A stretch of DNA of 64,000 nucleotides, taken from assembly GCF_005502275.1 (NCBI RefSeq), contig NZ_SWLZ01000008.1:62001-126000 (forward strand). The letters are read 5' to 3'. Within the stretch, counting starts at the first letter, position 1. Each line of letters starts with the position of its first letter. Source of the stretch: Robertmurraya siralis (GTDB lineage: Bacteria > Bacillota > Bacilli > Bacillales > Cytobacillaceae). The notes under the pieces are model-generated. The model had not been told where the DNA came from. It searched no databases and saw only the letters and a list, made by a program, of their open reading frames with translations. Below are positions 43,054-52,678 of the stretch, piece after piece. The position numbers were made by a program, and so were the translations under genes.

Positions 43054-43076
43054 AAATAATAGTGCACGATTAAAAT

Positions 43077-43140
43077 GAAGATCTCTCAAAAATAAAGTGT
43101 CCTTTTGATCCTTTATTGAAGTAGAGAATCTTCTTTTTTT
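43077..43140 (+). terminator. Terminator of the tre operon
   Basis: GAAGAT-C-TCTC pairs with GAGAATCTTC, with an inner AATAAAG/CTTTATT stem, and seven T follow. Confidence 0.75.
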
Positions 43141-43167
43141 ATGTCGTATTAATTGTTGACTTCTTTC

Positions 43168-43188
43168 TTGTGAAACCTTGGTTTCAAA
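43168..43188. repeat. Isolated hairpin core of the dispersed element
   Basis: TTGTGAAACCTTGGTTTCA matches the first hairpin of the elements at 52359 and 58188 almost exactly, without the outer or second stem. Confidence 0.45.
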
Positions 43189-43310
43189 AAGCTTTTTATA
43201 AATAAAAATCGGAATATTCGAATTTATACACTTGCAACTTAATATAGTAAAAGTAAACAGGCTTAAATGACTTTGTAACAATGGCAAAAGTGAAAAGAGG
43301 GGGGAATGGA

Positions 43311-44138
43311 ATGCTGCATATTGTAGCATGTATTAAGCAAGTACCAGATACGAAAGTTATTAAAATGAACCCAAAAACAAACACGATGGACAGGAGAACG
43401 GCACCGGCAATTTTAAATCCGTATGACGCCCATGCAGTAGAAGAAGCTGTGCGTTTAAGGGAGCGGTATGGGGGAAAGGTATCCGTCTTAACGATGGGGC
43501 CGCCTCCTGCAGTTAAAGCGATTAAGAAATGTATTGAAATAGGTGCTGATGAAGGCTATTTGATAACGGATCGGAGATTTGCGGGAGCTGATACGTTAGC
43601 GACCAGCTATGCATTAACGAAAGCGTTAAACAAAATTTCAAAAGAGAATCCAGTAGATTTGATCATTTGCGGAAAAATGTCGATTGATGGTGATACTGGG
43701 CAGGTCGGACCAGGTATCGCGAGACGCCTTGATATTCCTCCGCTTACATCTGTCAACAAAGTGGTGGAGATAAATAAAGAAGAGAAAAAGGCGATCGTTC
43801 ATCGGAAATTGGAAGATGGTTACGAGGTAGTCCAATCAACGTTACCTTGCTTATTTTCTGTTGAAAAAACCATTAATGAAGTGCCATATGCCCCGTTTCC
43901 AAATATGCTGAAGGCAGCAAAATACAATCCATATATTTGGTCTGTTGATGATTTAGAAGACGTGGATATTAAACAATTAGGGTTGAAGGGCTCGCCAACA
44001 ATCGTTTCAAAGGTATGGGCACCGCCAAAACCTGAGGGCGGTACAATGCTAGAAGGAAACCGGCAGGAGCAAGTTGAACAATTGCTTTCCATTCTGCTCA
44101 AGAAGAAAGAATTGTTTACGATAAAGGGGGAATCATAA
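43311..44138 (+). CDS. fixA: Electron-transfer flavoprotein beta subunit, FixA
   Basis: About 275 residues of the ETF-beta fold: HIVACIKQVPDTKVIKMNPK, AVEEAVRLRERYGGKVSVLT, GKMSIDGDTGQVGPGIARRL and LPCLFSVEKTINEVPYAPFP. It forms an electron-bifurcating or transferring complex with FixB. ATG 43311 follows GAGGGGGG. First gene of fixABCX; fixB starts on its last base, so they are coupled. Confidence 0.9.
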   Translation: MLHIVACIKQVPDTKVIKMNPKTNTMDRRTAPAILNPYDAHAVEEAVRLRERYGGKVSVLTMGPPPAVKAIKKCIEIGADEGYLITDRRFAGADTLATSYALTKALNKISKENPVDLIICGKMSIDGDTGQVGPGIARRLDIPPLTSVNKVVEINKEEKKAIVHRKLEDGYEVVQSTLPCLFSVEKTINEVPYAPFPNMLKAAKYNPYIWSVDDLEDVDIKQLGLKGSPTIVSKVWAPPKPEGGTMLEGNRQEQVEQLLSILLKKKELFTIKGES

Positions 44139-45163
44139 TGGATTTCCAAGATTACCAAGGTGTTTGGGTATTTATTGAGGAAAAGGATGGTGCCGTTGCT
44201 TCCGTATCGCTAGAATTGCTAGGGGCGGGGAGAAAGCTGGCTGATAAAAGAGGCGTTGAACTCGCGGGTGTGATTATTGGTGAACATATTAAGCATCTTT
44301 CCAAAACAATTTTTGAATATGGGGCAGATATTGCTTACGTTTACGATGATCCCATTTTTAAAAATTACCGTACAGAGTCATATATGAAGGCTTTATTAGA
44401 TTGTTCAGCAAAACATAAGCCGGAAATTATTCTTTATGGTGCTACTTCAACGGGAAAGGATTTGGCGAGCGCAGTAGCAACGGATTTGCCAACAGGTTTG
44501 ACGGCAGACACAACCGAGCTGGATGTGGAGGAGGATACTGGGCTATTGCTTGCAAGTCGACCAGCTTTTGGCGGGAATATTATGGCAACCATTTTATGTA
44601 AGAAGTATCGTCCGCAAATGGCAACTGTACGGGCAAAAGTAATGAAAGCGCTGCCTCCTGAGCCTGGAAGAGAAGGGAGGATTGTAGAGGAGAGCATTTT
44701 ATTGCGTGAGGAGGATATTCGCACAAAAGTATTGGAGATTGTGAAGGAAACAACAAAGAAGGTGCGAATTGATGAAGCGGATATTATCGTTGCTGGTGGA
44801 AAGGGGTTAGGGAGCGCGGAAGGGTTTCAATTGGTGCATCAATTGGCGGAGACACTAGGTGGAGCTGTTGGAGCGAGCCGAGACGTGGTAGAAGCAGGTT
44901 GGATTGAACATGCCCATCAAATAGGGCAAACGGGGGTTACGGTAACCCCGAAAATTTATATAGCACTCGGCATTTCTGGAGCGATTCAGCACATTGTTGG
45001 AATGAAAAATTCAGGACTCATTATCGCCATCAATAATGATCCGGAAGCGCCCATTTTCGAGTCATGTCACTACGGAATTGTCGGGGATGCATTTGAGATT
45101 GTGCCGATGTTAATTGAACAGTTAAGTGAGGTAATGTCGAGAGAGGGGGTTAGTCATGTCTGA
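44138..45163 (+). CDS. fixB: Electron-transfer flavoprotein alpha subunit, FixB
   Basis: 341 residues of ETF-alpha: GVWVFIEEKDGAVASVSLEL at the start and the FAD-binding C-terminus with GGKGLGSAEGFQLVHQLAET, GAVGASRDVVEAGW, IGQTGVTVTPKIYIALGISG and IIAINNDPEAPIFE. It holds the FAD and docks to FixC. The ATG overlaps the fixA stop by one base (ATAATGG). Confidence 0.9.
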   Translation: MDFQDYQGVWVFIEEKDGAVASVSLELLGAGRKLADKRGVELAGVIIGEHIKHLSKTIFEYGADIAYVYDDPIFKNYRTESYMKALLDCSAKHKPEIILYGATSTGKDLASAVATDLPTGLTADTTELDVEEDTGLLLASRPAFGGNIMATILCKKYRPQMATVRAKVMKALPPEPGREGRIVEESILLREEDIRTKVLEIVKETTKKVRIDEADIIVAGGKGLGSAEGFQLVHQLAETLGGAVGASRDVVEAGWIEHAHQIGQTGVTVTPKIYIALGISGAIQHIVGMKNSGLIIAINNDPEAPIFESCHYGIVGDAFEIVPMLIEQLSEVMSREGVSHV

Positions 45164-46451
45164 GAAATTTGATGCTATTGTCGTTGGAGCAGGGCCGGCC
45201 GGGATTTCATGTGCTCATGATTTAGCAAAGGGAGGAGCGCATGTCCTGCTTTTGGAAAGAGGGGAATACCCAGGTTCAAAAAATGTTATGGGCGGAGTGC
45301 TTTATCGGAAAATGATGGAGGATATTATTCCTGAATTCTACAAGGAGGCTCCGCTCGAGCGCCCTATTGTGGAACAGAAATTTATGATGATGGATAAGGA
45401 ATCAGCAGTCACCTTTAGCTATAAGGGGATGGAATGGGGAAAGGAACCTTATAATAATTTCACGGTTTTACGGGCGAAGTTTGACCAATGGTTTGCCGAT
45501 AAAGCTGTACAACAAGGAGCAATCCTTATAAATGAAACAGTTGTACTCGAATGTATTGTTGAGAATGGTAAAGTCGTGGGCGTTCGCACGGATCGCCCGA
45601 ATGGGGATGTGTATGCTGATGTGGTCGTTCTTGCAGATGGGGTTAATTCCCTCCTAGCTCAGTCACTTGGTTTTCATAAAGAATACAGGCCAGATGAAGT
45701 GGCGTTGGCGACGATGGAAATATTGAAGCTTGATAAAAAGGTGATCGAGGATCGCTTTAATTTGGAAGACAATCAGGGTTGCACGATTGAATTGTTTGGG
45801 GATGCGACAAAGGGGATTCTAGGTACCGGATTTCTTTATACGAATAAAGATACTTTAAGCATCGGCGTCGGCACGCTTTTATCAGGCTTAATTAAACACA
45901 AAATTAAACCATACGAGCTTCTCGAATATGTCAAGTCTCATCCGATGATTCGCACCCTTATTCAAGGGAGCGAGCCACAGGAATACTTGGCTCACCTTAT
46001 ACCGGAAGGTGGCTATCACTCGATGGGGAGGATTGTCGGTGACGGGGTTATTGTCATTGGGGATGCCTCTCAATTAGTCAATGCGATTCATCGTGAAGGA
46101 TCGAATTTGGCGATGACATCAGGCAGATTGGCAGCGGAAACGATTCTTTTAGCAAAAGAAGCAGGGGATTTCACCGAAAAAACGCTTGATCATTATCGTG
46201 TTCGATTACTGGACGGATTTGTCGGTCAGGATATGAAAAAGTATAAGGATTCAACCCATCATTTTGATCAAAATCCTCATTATTTTGACCAATATATTCC
46301 GATGCTCAATAGAGCAGCTAGTCAAATGTTTACGGTTGATGGACAATCAAAATGGGAAAAACAAAAGAAAATCTGGAAGGATCTTGGCTCACCCAAGGAA
46401 AAAATGAAAATGGCTCGTGATATGTATCGAGCGTGGAAGGTGGTCAAGTAA
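45156..46451 (+). CDS. fixC: FixC, ETF-quinone oxidoreductase-like FAD protein
   Basis: 431 residues of the geranylgeranyl-reductase/FixC family: dinucleotide loop DAIVVGAGPAGISCAHDLAK, NVMGGVLYRKMM, VVLADGVNSLLAQSLG, and VIVIGDASQLVNAIHREGSN near residue 310. It passes electrons from FixAB to quinone. The start overlaps fixB by 8 bp. The tail has charged helices that probably touch the membrane. Confidence 0.9.
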   Translation: MSEKFDAIVVGAGPAGISCAHDLAKGGAHVLLLERGEYPGSKNVMGGVLYRKMMEDIIPEFYKEAPLERPIVEQKFMMMDKESAVTFSYKGMEWGKEPYNNFTVLRAKFDQWFADKAVQQGAILINETVVLECIVENGKVVGVRTDRPNGDVYADVVVLADGVNSLLAQSLGFHKEYRPDEVALATMEILKLDKKVIEDRFNLEDNQGCTIELFGDATKGILGTGFLYTNKDTLSIGVGTLLSGLIKHKIKPYELLEYVKSHPMIRTLIQGSEPQEYLAHLIPEGGYHSMGRIVGDGVIVIGDASQLVNAIHREGSNLAMTSGRLAAETILLAKEAGDFTEKTLDHYRVRLLDGFVGQDMKKYKDSTHHFDQNPHYFDQYIPMLNRAASQMFTVDGQSKWEKQKKIWKDLGSPKEKMKMARDMYRAWKVVK

Positions 46452-46747
46452 TGAGTGAACAGAAGAAGTATCAAACGATTGAAGAGAAGCAATATCTTGT
46501 TCGTTTTAATGCTGATACAAAATCCCATCTTCATGTAAAGGACGAATCAATTTGCTTAACAAAATGCCCCGATAAAATTTGCACAATTTTTTGTCCAGCT
46601 GAGATTTATAAGTGGGAGGACATTCGCATGCATGTTGGCTACGAAGGCTGTCATGAATGTGGCAGCTGCCGGATAGGTTGCCCTCACCAAAATATTAAAT
46701 GGGAATACCCAAAAGGCGGTCACGGGATCGTATTTCGCTTGGGATAA
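46451..46747 (+). CDS. fixX: FixX, ferredoxin-like protein
   Basis: 98 residues with cysteines arranged for one 4Fe-4S cluster plus remnants of another: CLTKCPDKICTIFCPAEI and GCHECGSCRIGCPHQNIKW. It completes the FixABCX complex with FixC. Its ATG overlaps the fixC TAA (TAATG). A terminator follows. Confidence 0.9.
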   Translation: MSEQKKYQTIEEKQYLVRFNADTKSHLHVKDESICLTKCPDKICTIFCPAEIYKWEDIRMHVGYEGCHECGSCRIGCPHQNIKWEYPKGGHGIVFRLG

Positions 46748-46754
46748 TGAACGA

Positions 46755-46784
46755 AGCCGCTACTTTTATAAGGAAGCGGCTTTC
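46755..46784 (+). terminator. Rho-independent terminator of fixABCX
   Basis: AGCCGCT (46755-46761) pairs with AGCGGCT (46775-46781), then TT; the stem is short but GC-rich. Confidence 0.65.
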
Positions 46785-46814
46785 TATACGCGCCTTTTGT
46801 AGATGTGCCAGTGA

Positions 46815-46950
46815 AATTCCTCTGGAATTATGTAATTCCGGAAAAAATAGCTGCGATTCCGGAAAAAATCGGTCTAATTCCGGAAAAATCCCCTGTAATT
46901 CCGTAAAATTCAGTTTAATTCCGAAAAAACCCCTCGTAATTCCGAAAAAA
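46815..46950. repeat. Short tandem repeat, about 21-bp period, seven copies
   Basis: AATTCCGGAAAAA or a variant starts near 46815, 46834, 46855, 46876, 46897, 46917 and 46938. Spacers of about eight bases vary freely between the conserved words. Inner copies carry the palindrome TTCCGGAA; the last three lose the second G. A 21-bp step is two helical turns, so all copies lie on one face. Confidence 0.85.
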
Positions 46951-47083
46951 CCGTCCATAACATAAAAAAAACGCATGTGTTTTTACAGGAACTTTAGAAA
47001 ACCCCTTTTCCTCTTAACATAGCATTTACAAATGAACGGTATAATTTTTATAGGAAAATAGTTGCGTACAAGGAGGAATCCTT

Positions 47084-48832
47084 TTGAAAAAATATAGGAT
47101 TAAAGCATTAAATCCTTTGCAAAAGATGAAAGGGTGGAGTACGAAAATTTTGCAAAAATTAACGTTGGGAAAGAGGATATTTCTGCTGTTCGTCTCATTA
47201 TTAATTGTTGCTGTTGTAGGAGTTGGGTTCACATCCTATATGAAGGCGAAAGATATTACAATGGATACAATAGAAAAGCGATTAGAGAGGGAAACAGAAT
47301 TGATCGGTTATATCGCTGAAAACTTGAAATTTGTCTATATTAGTGATGATGCTTATTTCATGCAACAGCTAGACAGCAGTGTTCGTTCTCAACAGGAGGT
47401 TCTTAAAAAAGAGGGCATTGAGTCAGAGGTTATGTACATAGCAGATGGTACAGCTATTCCGTTTAAGGTCAGTGAAAAGAGCTTACCTAACCTTTCTCCA
47501 AAACTAATACAAGAGATAACAGAACTAGAAGATGGGGTCTTGCATAGGTCAATTAATAATAAGGAATATACGATTACTTTTCGGCAGTTGGAGGAGATTG
47601 GAGGAATCTACGTGATGTTGATTCCAACAAGCGCTTATTTGCAGCCTGTTCAAAAGATGGTTTATGTTACCCTTATTGGGATTGGGATCAGTGTGTTAGT
47701 AGCGACCGTCATTATTCTATTACTCGTTCGCACCGTAACAAAGCCGCTTAATATTCTCCGCAATACTATGCGAGAGGTGCGTGGCGGTACATTCAAAATG
47801 ACCAGTGGAATCAAAACGACCGTTCCCGAAATAACCTCTTTGCAAAAAAGCTACCATTCTATGATTGAACATATGAGCGGCATTATCCGCGAACTGCAGA
47901 TGACGACAAAGGAACTTGCACAAACGGGTGGCGATTTAATGAAATCGTCTGAACAAACTCTTGATTCTAGTCATCATCTCATCTCCGCCATCGATTTAGT
48001 AAGGCATGGTGCAGAGCAAACTGCTAGCAGTTCAGAGGACAATGCCAATAGCTTCAAAGATATGAAACAATTAATAGAAGCGATGATTGTGAAAATGGAA
48101 GCGATTTTTGCCAGTTCTAATAAAATGAATCAAACCGCCGAAGACGGAGAGGTAAATATTAAGGAACTCATTTCGATGATCTATCAGTTTGAGGAAGATT
48201 TTGAGCATTTGACTGGTACGATTACGGAAGTAAAACAATTTTCAAGTTCGATTACAAAGCTTGTCGGTTTAGTGAGTGGCATATCGGAGCAAACAAAATT
48301 GCTGGCACTTAATGCATCGATTGAAGCGGTGAGGGCAGGAGATGCAGGAAAAGGGTTTGCAGTTGTCGCTCAGGAAGTTCGAAAATTGGCAGAGCAATCT
48401 TCGAAGGCGACAGAGGACATCGCTAATGCGATTGGAAAAATGGAGAATATTACAATTGGTGCAACGAAAGAATTTGAACAAATGCTAACTAAGATTAATA
48501 TGAACTTGAAAATGGCGAGTGCTTCAAGAGATTCTTTCGATGAACTAATGAAGGAGATTGGTGAGGAGAGCAGCCGATTACAAGGAATGAAACAAGAATT
48601 ATCGCAATTGGCAGGTTTTTTACCTAAGCTTGAGCAAGCAACTGTAAGCTTTACTTCCATCTCACAGGAGACGCTAGCAAGTTCAGAGGAAATGCTTTCT
48701 GTTAGTGACGATCAAATCGAGCAAATTGAGAACACCAATCAAATTGGCAAGAAACTCCATCAATTGTCACAAACTCTCACTGAAATGGCAAACAGATTTC
48801 AATTTGAAGGGCAATCAAGCACTAAAGCATAA
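47084..48832 (+). CDS. Methyl-accepting chemotaxis protein
   Basis: 582 residues: a first membrane helix (about 30-52), an extracellular dCache-like sensing part of ~135 residues, a second helix (~190-215), HAMP ([16 protein letters not shown]) and a cytoplasmic signalling hairpin with the kinase-contact tip [20 protein letters not shown] and [20 protein letters not shown]. Start is TTG after AAGGAGGA. Ligand unknown; it stands alone. Confidence 0.9.
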   Translation: MKKYRIKALNPLQKMKGWSTKILQKLTLGKRIFLLFVSLLIVAVVGVGFTSYMKAKDITMDTIEKRLERETELIGYIAENLKFVYISDDAYFMQQLDSSVRSQQEVLKKEGIESEVMYIADGTAIPFKVSEKSLPNLSPKLIQEITELEDGVLHRSINNKEYTITFRQLEEIGGIYVMLIPTSAYLQPVQKMVYVTLIGIGISVLVATVIILLLVRTVTKPLNILRNTMREVRGGTFKMTSGIKTTVPEITSLQKSYHSMIEHMSGIIRELQMTTKELAQTGGDLMKSSEQTLDSSHHLISAIDLVRHGAEQTASSSEDNANSFKDMKQLIEAMIVKMEAIFASSNKMNQTAEDGEVNIKELISMIYQFEEDFEHLTGTITEVKQFSSSITKLVGLVSGISEQTKLLALNASIEAVRAGDAGKGFAVVAQEVRKLAEQSSKATEDIANAIGKMENITIGATKEFEQMLTKINMNLKMASASRDSFDELMKEIGEESSRLQGMKQELSQLAGFLPKLEQATVSFTSISQETLASSEEMLSVSDDQIEQIENTNQIGKKLHQLSQTLTEMANRFQFEGQSSTKA

Positions 48833-48835
48833 AAT

Positions 48836-49012
48836 TTTCGGGGCTGTCCGATAAGTCTCTAAAATAATGGAAGTGGAGTTTCTCTCGATGGATACTTTGA
48901 AAGTAGCTGGCGAATACCTGCTACTTTCCAGATATTGAGCTCATGCTACAACTTACGAACTCGACGTACCCAAAATGAGAAAGTTACCATGACTTCTTAA
49001 ACAGCTTTTTTT
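48836..49012. repeat. Long imperfect inverted element after the chemoreceptor gene
   Basis: GGGGCTGTCCGATAAGTC (48840-48857) is the left arm of a hairpin-type element whose right arm, GACTTCTTAAACAGC (about 48991-49005), is degenerate and followed by TTTTTTT. An inner perfect hairpin GAAAGTAGC/GCTACTTTC lies at 48899-48928. Elements ending in GGACAGCCCC are common between genes in Bacillaceae from memory. It may end the chemoreceptor transcript. Confidence 0.45.
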
Positions 49013-49397
49013 GTGAGCTATCGTAATGCAAGGGAAATCCGCAGTTAACTTTAAAAAACCTCGCAATCAACCAGTAAATCCCCGCAATTTTATGCAAATT
49101 TTTCACAATTCAGTTAGGTGGTCGAAAAAATAGCTCATGCGATTTAGCTGATCATCAACCTCGTATCATAAATGCAAAACCACTGCGGTCAAGCCAGAGT
49201 AGAGTTTTTCTGTCGGCCTTTCTTACGGCTGCCTTTTAAAGAAAATGGTTTTATAACAGAGTATCTTCCTCATGAATTTCCTATTCGTTATTTTTCATCG
49301 CTACATCCGAGGTTGTCTCGGCTGAATCCATTCGGAAGAATCTCCGCCAAAACAGCCGAGGCCAAAAAATTTTCGCTTGTTGGACATTCCCATTGCT
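49013..49397. other. Intergenic stretch without a supported gene
   Basis: A 92-codon frame (49172-49450) has no ribosome binding site, is rich in Arg, Phe and His, and overlaps the end of putP on the other strand; I do not accept it. No structure recognised. Confidence 0.45.
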
Positions 49398-50879
49398 TTA
49401 AGACTGTATGGAAGAGGCGTTGTTCTTCATTTCAATTTCAAATTCATTAAATTTTTCAACGACAGAATTATGTGGCTTAGTGAATAAACTAACAACAAAG
49501 ATGGCAAGAGAGCTAAAGGCAAAGCCGGGAATCATTTCATAGAGAACCTCGGATAATCCGAGGTTGGCCCAAGTGATTACCGTTGCTGCTCCGACTATCA
49601 TTCCAGCTAACGCCCCCCATTTCGTCATTCTTCTCCAATAGAGGCTAAATAAAATAAGAGGACCGAAAGCAGCCCCGAAGCCTGCCCAAGCATACCCAAC
49701 AAGCTCAAGAATGGTTGAGTTCTTTTCCCATGAGATGGCAAATGCCACGAGGGATACGATAAGTACTGAAAATCTTCCGATGAGTACTAGTTCTTTGTCA
49801 GTGGCTGAGCGCTTGAGGAAAGTTTTATAAATATCTTCTGTTAGCGAGCTAGAAGAAACTAATAATTGCGATGAAATCGTACTCATAATAGCAGCAAGAA
49901 TCGCAGCAATTAAGAAACCGGTAATAATAGGATGGAACAACACGTCTCCTAATACAATGAAGACTGTTTCCGCATCCTTTAATGCTTCGCCTTTTGTCGT
50001 GAAATATGTGATGCCAAGAAAGCCTGTAGTGATGGCGCCAAGCATGGAGAAGATCATCCAGCCCATTCCGATACGCCTTGCCTTTTTAATTTCTTTAACA
50101 GATTTAATCGCCATAAAGCGAACGATAATATGTGGCTGGCCAAAATAACCAAGACCCCATGCGAACAAGGAAACAATCCCCAAAAAACTTGTGCCTTGAA
50201 AAATATCGAGAAAAGCTGGATTGATAGTACGAACTGTCTCAATTGGGCCATCTCCACTTACATGAATCCACGTAACAAGAGGTACGAGAATGAGGGCAAT
50301 TAACATGATGAGCCCTTGGACAAAGTCAGTTAAGCTTACAGCTAGGAACCCACCGAATAATGTATAGGCAACGACAACGGCAGCAACAATCCAGAGGCCT
50401 GTCGTATAGTTTAAGCCAAACATGCTTTGGAATAATACGCCACCGGAGACCATGCCTGACGAAACATAAAAGGTAAAAAAAATTAAAATGACCAGGCCAG
50501 AAATGATTCGTAGAATTTTGGAGCGATCGTCAAAACGGTTTTCCAAGAAAGCAGGAATCGTAATAGAGTTATTGGCTTTCTCTGTAAAGATTCTAAGACG
50601 GGGTGCTACATAGATCCAGTTTGCCCATGCACCGAGTGTGAGTCCGATTGCAATCCATGAACCGCTGAGCCCTGTTGCATAAATAGCTCCTGGGAGTCCT
50701 AATAACAGCCAACCGCTCATATCAGAAGCTCCGGCACTTAGTGCTGTAACCGCCGGACCTAGTGTTCGTCCGCCAAGCATGTAATCAGTTAAATCGGAAG
50801 TCCTTTTATAGGCATAATAACCAATCCAAAGCATTCCAAACATATAGATTACAATCGTAATTAGTACAGAATAATCCAT
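49398..50879 (-). CDS. putP: Sodium/proline symporter PutP
   Basis: About 493 residues, 13 membrane segments, of the sodium-solute symporter family. PutP marks: TDYMLGGRTLGPAVTALSAG, ASDMSGWLLLGLPGAIYATG, GYFGQPHIIVRFMAIKSVKE and AAILAAIMSTISSQLLVSSS. It imports proline with sodium. ATG 50879 follows AAGGGGG; the longer frame to 50957 has no site. It is preceded on the same strand by putB. Confidence 0.92.
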   Translation of the reverse strand: MDYSVLITIVIYMFGMLWIGYYAYKRTSDLTDYMLGGRTLGPAVTALSAGASDMSGWLLLGLPGAIYATGLSGSWIAIGLTLGAWANWIYVAPRLRIFTEKANNSITIPAFLENRFDDRSKILRIISGLVILIFFTFYVSSGMVSGGVLFQSMFGLNYTTGLWIVAAVVVAYTLFGGFLAVSLTDFVQGLIMLIALILVPLVTWIHVSGDGPIETVRTINPAFLDIFQGTSFLGIVSLFAWGLGYFGQPHIIVRFMAIKSVKEIKKARRIGMGWMIFSMLGAITTGFLGITYFTTKGEALKDAETVFIVLGDVLFHPIITGFLIAAILAAIMSTISSQLLVSSSSLTEDIYKTFLKRSATDKELVLIGRFSVLIVSLVAFAISWEKNSTILELVGYAWAGFGAAFGPLILFSLYWRRMTKWGALAGMIVGAATVITWANLGLSEVLYEMIPGFAFSSLAIFVVSLFTKPHNSVVEKFNEFEIEMKNNASSIQS

Positions 50880-51113
50880 GAACTTTCCCCCTTGTAATTC
50901 GTTATGGCGATAAAATATTATTTCATTTTGAAATAAACAAACCAAAATGTTTAGCATTATTAATAGATATGTAATCTAGACGAATCATTATACTATTTTT
51001 TTAGCTGTGCTAAACAAATTGCTTGGCTTAGGGCTTTTCATGGAGTTAACACTACTTTTAAACAGAGCGGGAAGGTGTGAGCAAGACGGGGTTTACATAA
51101 AATGATCCAATAA

Positions 51114-51143
51114 AAAAGGACAATCTGAGGTGATTGTCCTTTT
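51114..51143 (-). terminator. Rho-independent terminator after putB
   Basis: AAAAGGACAATC pairs with GATTGTCCTTTT around TGAGGT; on the minus strand a run of T follows. It suggests that putP downstream also needs its own promoter or read-through. Confidence 0.8.
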
Positions 51144-51157
51144 GCTGATAAAAATGT

Positions 51158-52081
51158 TTATTTTTTTGAGAAAAATCCTCTTAATGCAAATCCGACATTC
51201 TGTGGTCTTTCTGCTAAGCGGCGCATAAAATAACCGAACCAATCATCACCGAATGGAACATAAACACGCATCTTATAGCCTTCTTTCACAAGACTTTCCT
51301 GAAGCTCTTCGCGAAATCCATAGAGCATTTGGAATTCAAATTGGGTGCGCGGAATATCATTATCCTCAGCAAATTTTTTAACTTTTGCGATAATACGGTG
51401 GTCATGTGAAGCGATGGCAGTGTAACTGCCGCTTTGCAAATGCTCTTTAATAATCTTCATGTAATTTTCGTCAATTTCTTTTTTATCTTGATAAGCAACC
51501 GCTGGTTCTTCTTTGTAGGCTCCTTTTACGAGACGGAGAGATATCCCCTTTAAGTCTTTCACGTCATTGTGGGCACGGTATAAGTAAGCTTGAATAACCG
51601 TACCGACATTATCAAAACCGTACACTTCTCGGAGTTCCCGTAAAATATCTAATGTTATTTGACAATGAGCATAATCTTCCATATCAATCCTTACAAAATT
51701 GTTCGTTCTTTTGGCGGCATCAAGAATTTGGCACATATTCTTTACACAAAACTCCCGATCGATATCAAGTCCAAGCTGGGTCATTTTTACAGATAAATGG
51801 CTGTTTACCCCCGCTTTTCCAATCGCCTCTAGCGTACGGACGTTGTATTCGGTAGCCTGCAATGCCTCCTCGGTGCTATTAACAAACTCTCCTAAATGAT
51901 CCAATGTACATAAAATGCCTTTGTCATTAAGTTCTTTCACAGTTTGAATGGCATGATCGATCGTTACGCCCGCTACTACTTGCGCTGCACCGAACTTCAG
52001 CCCCCACTTTCGAGCTGCTTTATTCAACCCTTTATGCTGAGATACATAGAGAAAAAAATTTTTAGAAATTGTTGAAAACAT
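51158..52081 (-). CDS. putB: Proline dehydrogenase
   Basis: About 307 residues, the short monofunctional proline dehydrogenase type. FAD barrel motifs: LCTLDHLGEFVNS, VKMTQLGLDID, FVRIDMEDYAHC, GISLRLVKGAYKEEPAVAYQ, IASHDHRIIAKV, and FEFQMLYGFREELQ. It oxidises proline to pyrroline-5-carboxylate. ATG 52081 follows GGGGG. A sigma-54 promoter lies 80 bp upstream. Confidence 0.92.
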   Translation of the reverse strand: MFSTISKNFFLYVSQHKGLNKAARKWGLKFGAAQVVAGVTIDHAIQTVKELNDKGILCTLDHLGEFVNSTEEALQATEYNVRTLEAIGKAGVNSHLSVKMTQLGLDIDREFCVKNMCQILDAAKRTNNFVRIDMEDYAHCQITLDILRELREVYGFDNVGTVIQAYLYRAHNDVKDLKGISLRLVKGAYKEEPAVAYQDKKEIDENYMKIIKEHLQSGSYTAIASHDHRIIAKVKKFAEDNDIPRTQFEFQMLYGFREELQESLVKEGYKMRVYVPFGDDWFGYFMRRLAERPQNVGFALRGFFSKK

Positions 52082-52160
52082 ACAAATTTCCCCCATTATA
52101 TATAGTTTCCAAAAAACTAAGCAATTCCTTGCTCAAGAATGAATGCTGTTTTTTATAACA

Positions 52161-52178
52161 ATGCAAAAAACATGCCAA
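52161..52178 (-). promoter_or_regulatory. Sigma-54 (-24/-12) promoter of putB
   Basis: On the minus strand TTGGCATGTTTTTTGCAT has the obligatory GG-N10-GC spacing and matches the sigma-54 consensus at both elements. It is about 80 bp before putB and faces away from the sigma-54 activator gene. Confidence 0.88.
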
Positions 52179-52342
52179 CATTAAAAATAGTTACTTGAGT
52201 ACATTTCACAATGTACAAAGACTGAATAAAAACGAACAATTCTTCAAGTGAATATGCTAGTAGTTCGTGCTTCATAAAGCTTAAATAAGGAGGGAGCTTC
52301 TGTATTTTTATTTTTTAATTTGGTTTTATTAAACAATACATG

Positions 52343-52487
52343 ATTTTTGGGCTCATTTCGTGTGAAACCTTGGTTTCACACGCCTTCCAGTTATGCTGAA
52401 AGGTCCTCTAATCCCATGAAACAATAGGAGAAAATAAGATTTCTTCTAGTGTTTCATGGGATCAGAGAGAAAATGAGCCCAAAAGTA
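52343..52487. repeat. Dispersed nested-hairpin element, copy B (best preserved)
   Basis: Three perfect stems are nested. The outer TTTTGGGCTCATTT (52345-52358) pairs with AAATGAGCCCAAAA (52471-52484). Inside, CGTGTGAAACC (52359-52369) pairs with GGTTTCACACG (52372-52382). Then ATCCCATGAAACA (52411-52423) pairs with TGTTTCATGGGAT (52450-52462), with an inner TAGGAGAAA/TTTCTTCTA. Copies of the same order lie at 580 and 58171. It sits between divergent putB and putR, upstream of the sigma-54 promoter. Confidence 0.85.
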
Positions 52488-52678
52488 ACACCAATATATA
52501 ACAAAGTTATTAATTCAAAGTACGTGATCAAGAAATTAATTTAATTATAAAATATTCTTTACATGTTGTTTATGAGATTGTATTGTTTGGTTAACAAAAG
52601 TGTTTATAATTGTATTTTTTTTATACAAAATAGAGGTTTAGTCTTAAACAGTACTCAATAAAAGGTGGGTTGATATAC

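Noticed and set aside
46695-46976. Opposed frames of about 90 codons with NSGKNS- and FFPEL-type repeats
   Set aside because: They arise from the 21-bp repeat, whose step is a multiple of three; no start signals.
49172-49450. 92-codon plus-strand frame
   Set aside because: No ribosome binding site, odd composition, and overlaps the putP end on the other strand.
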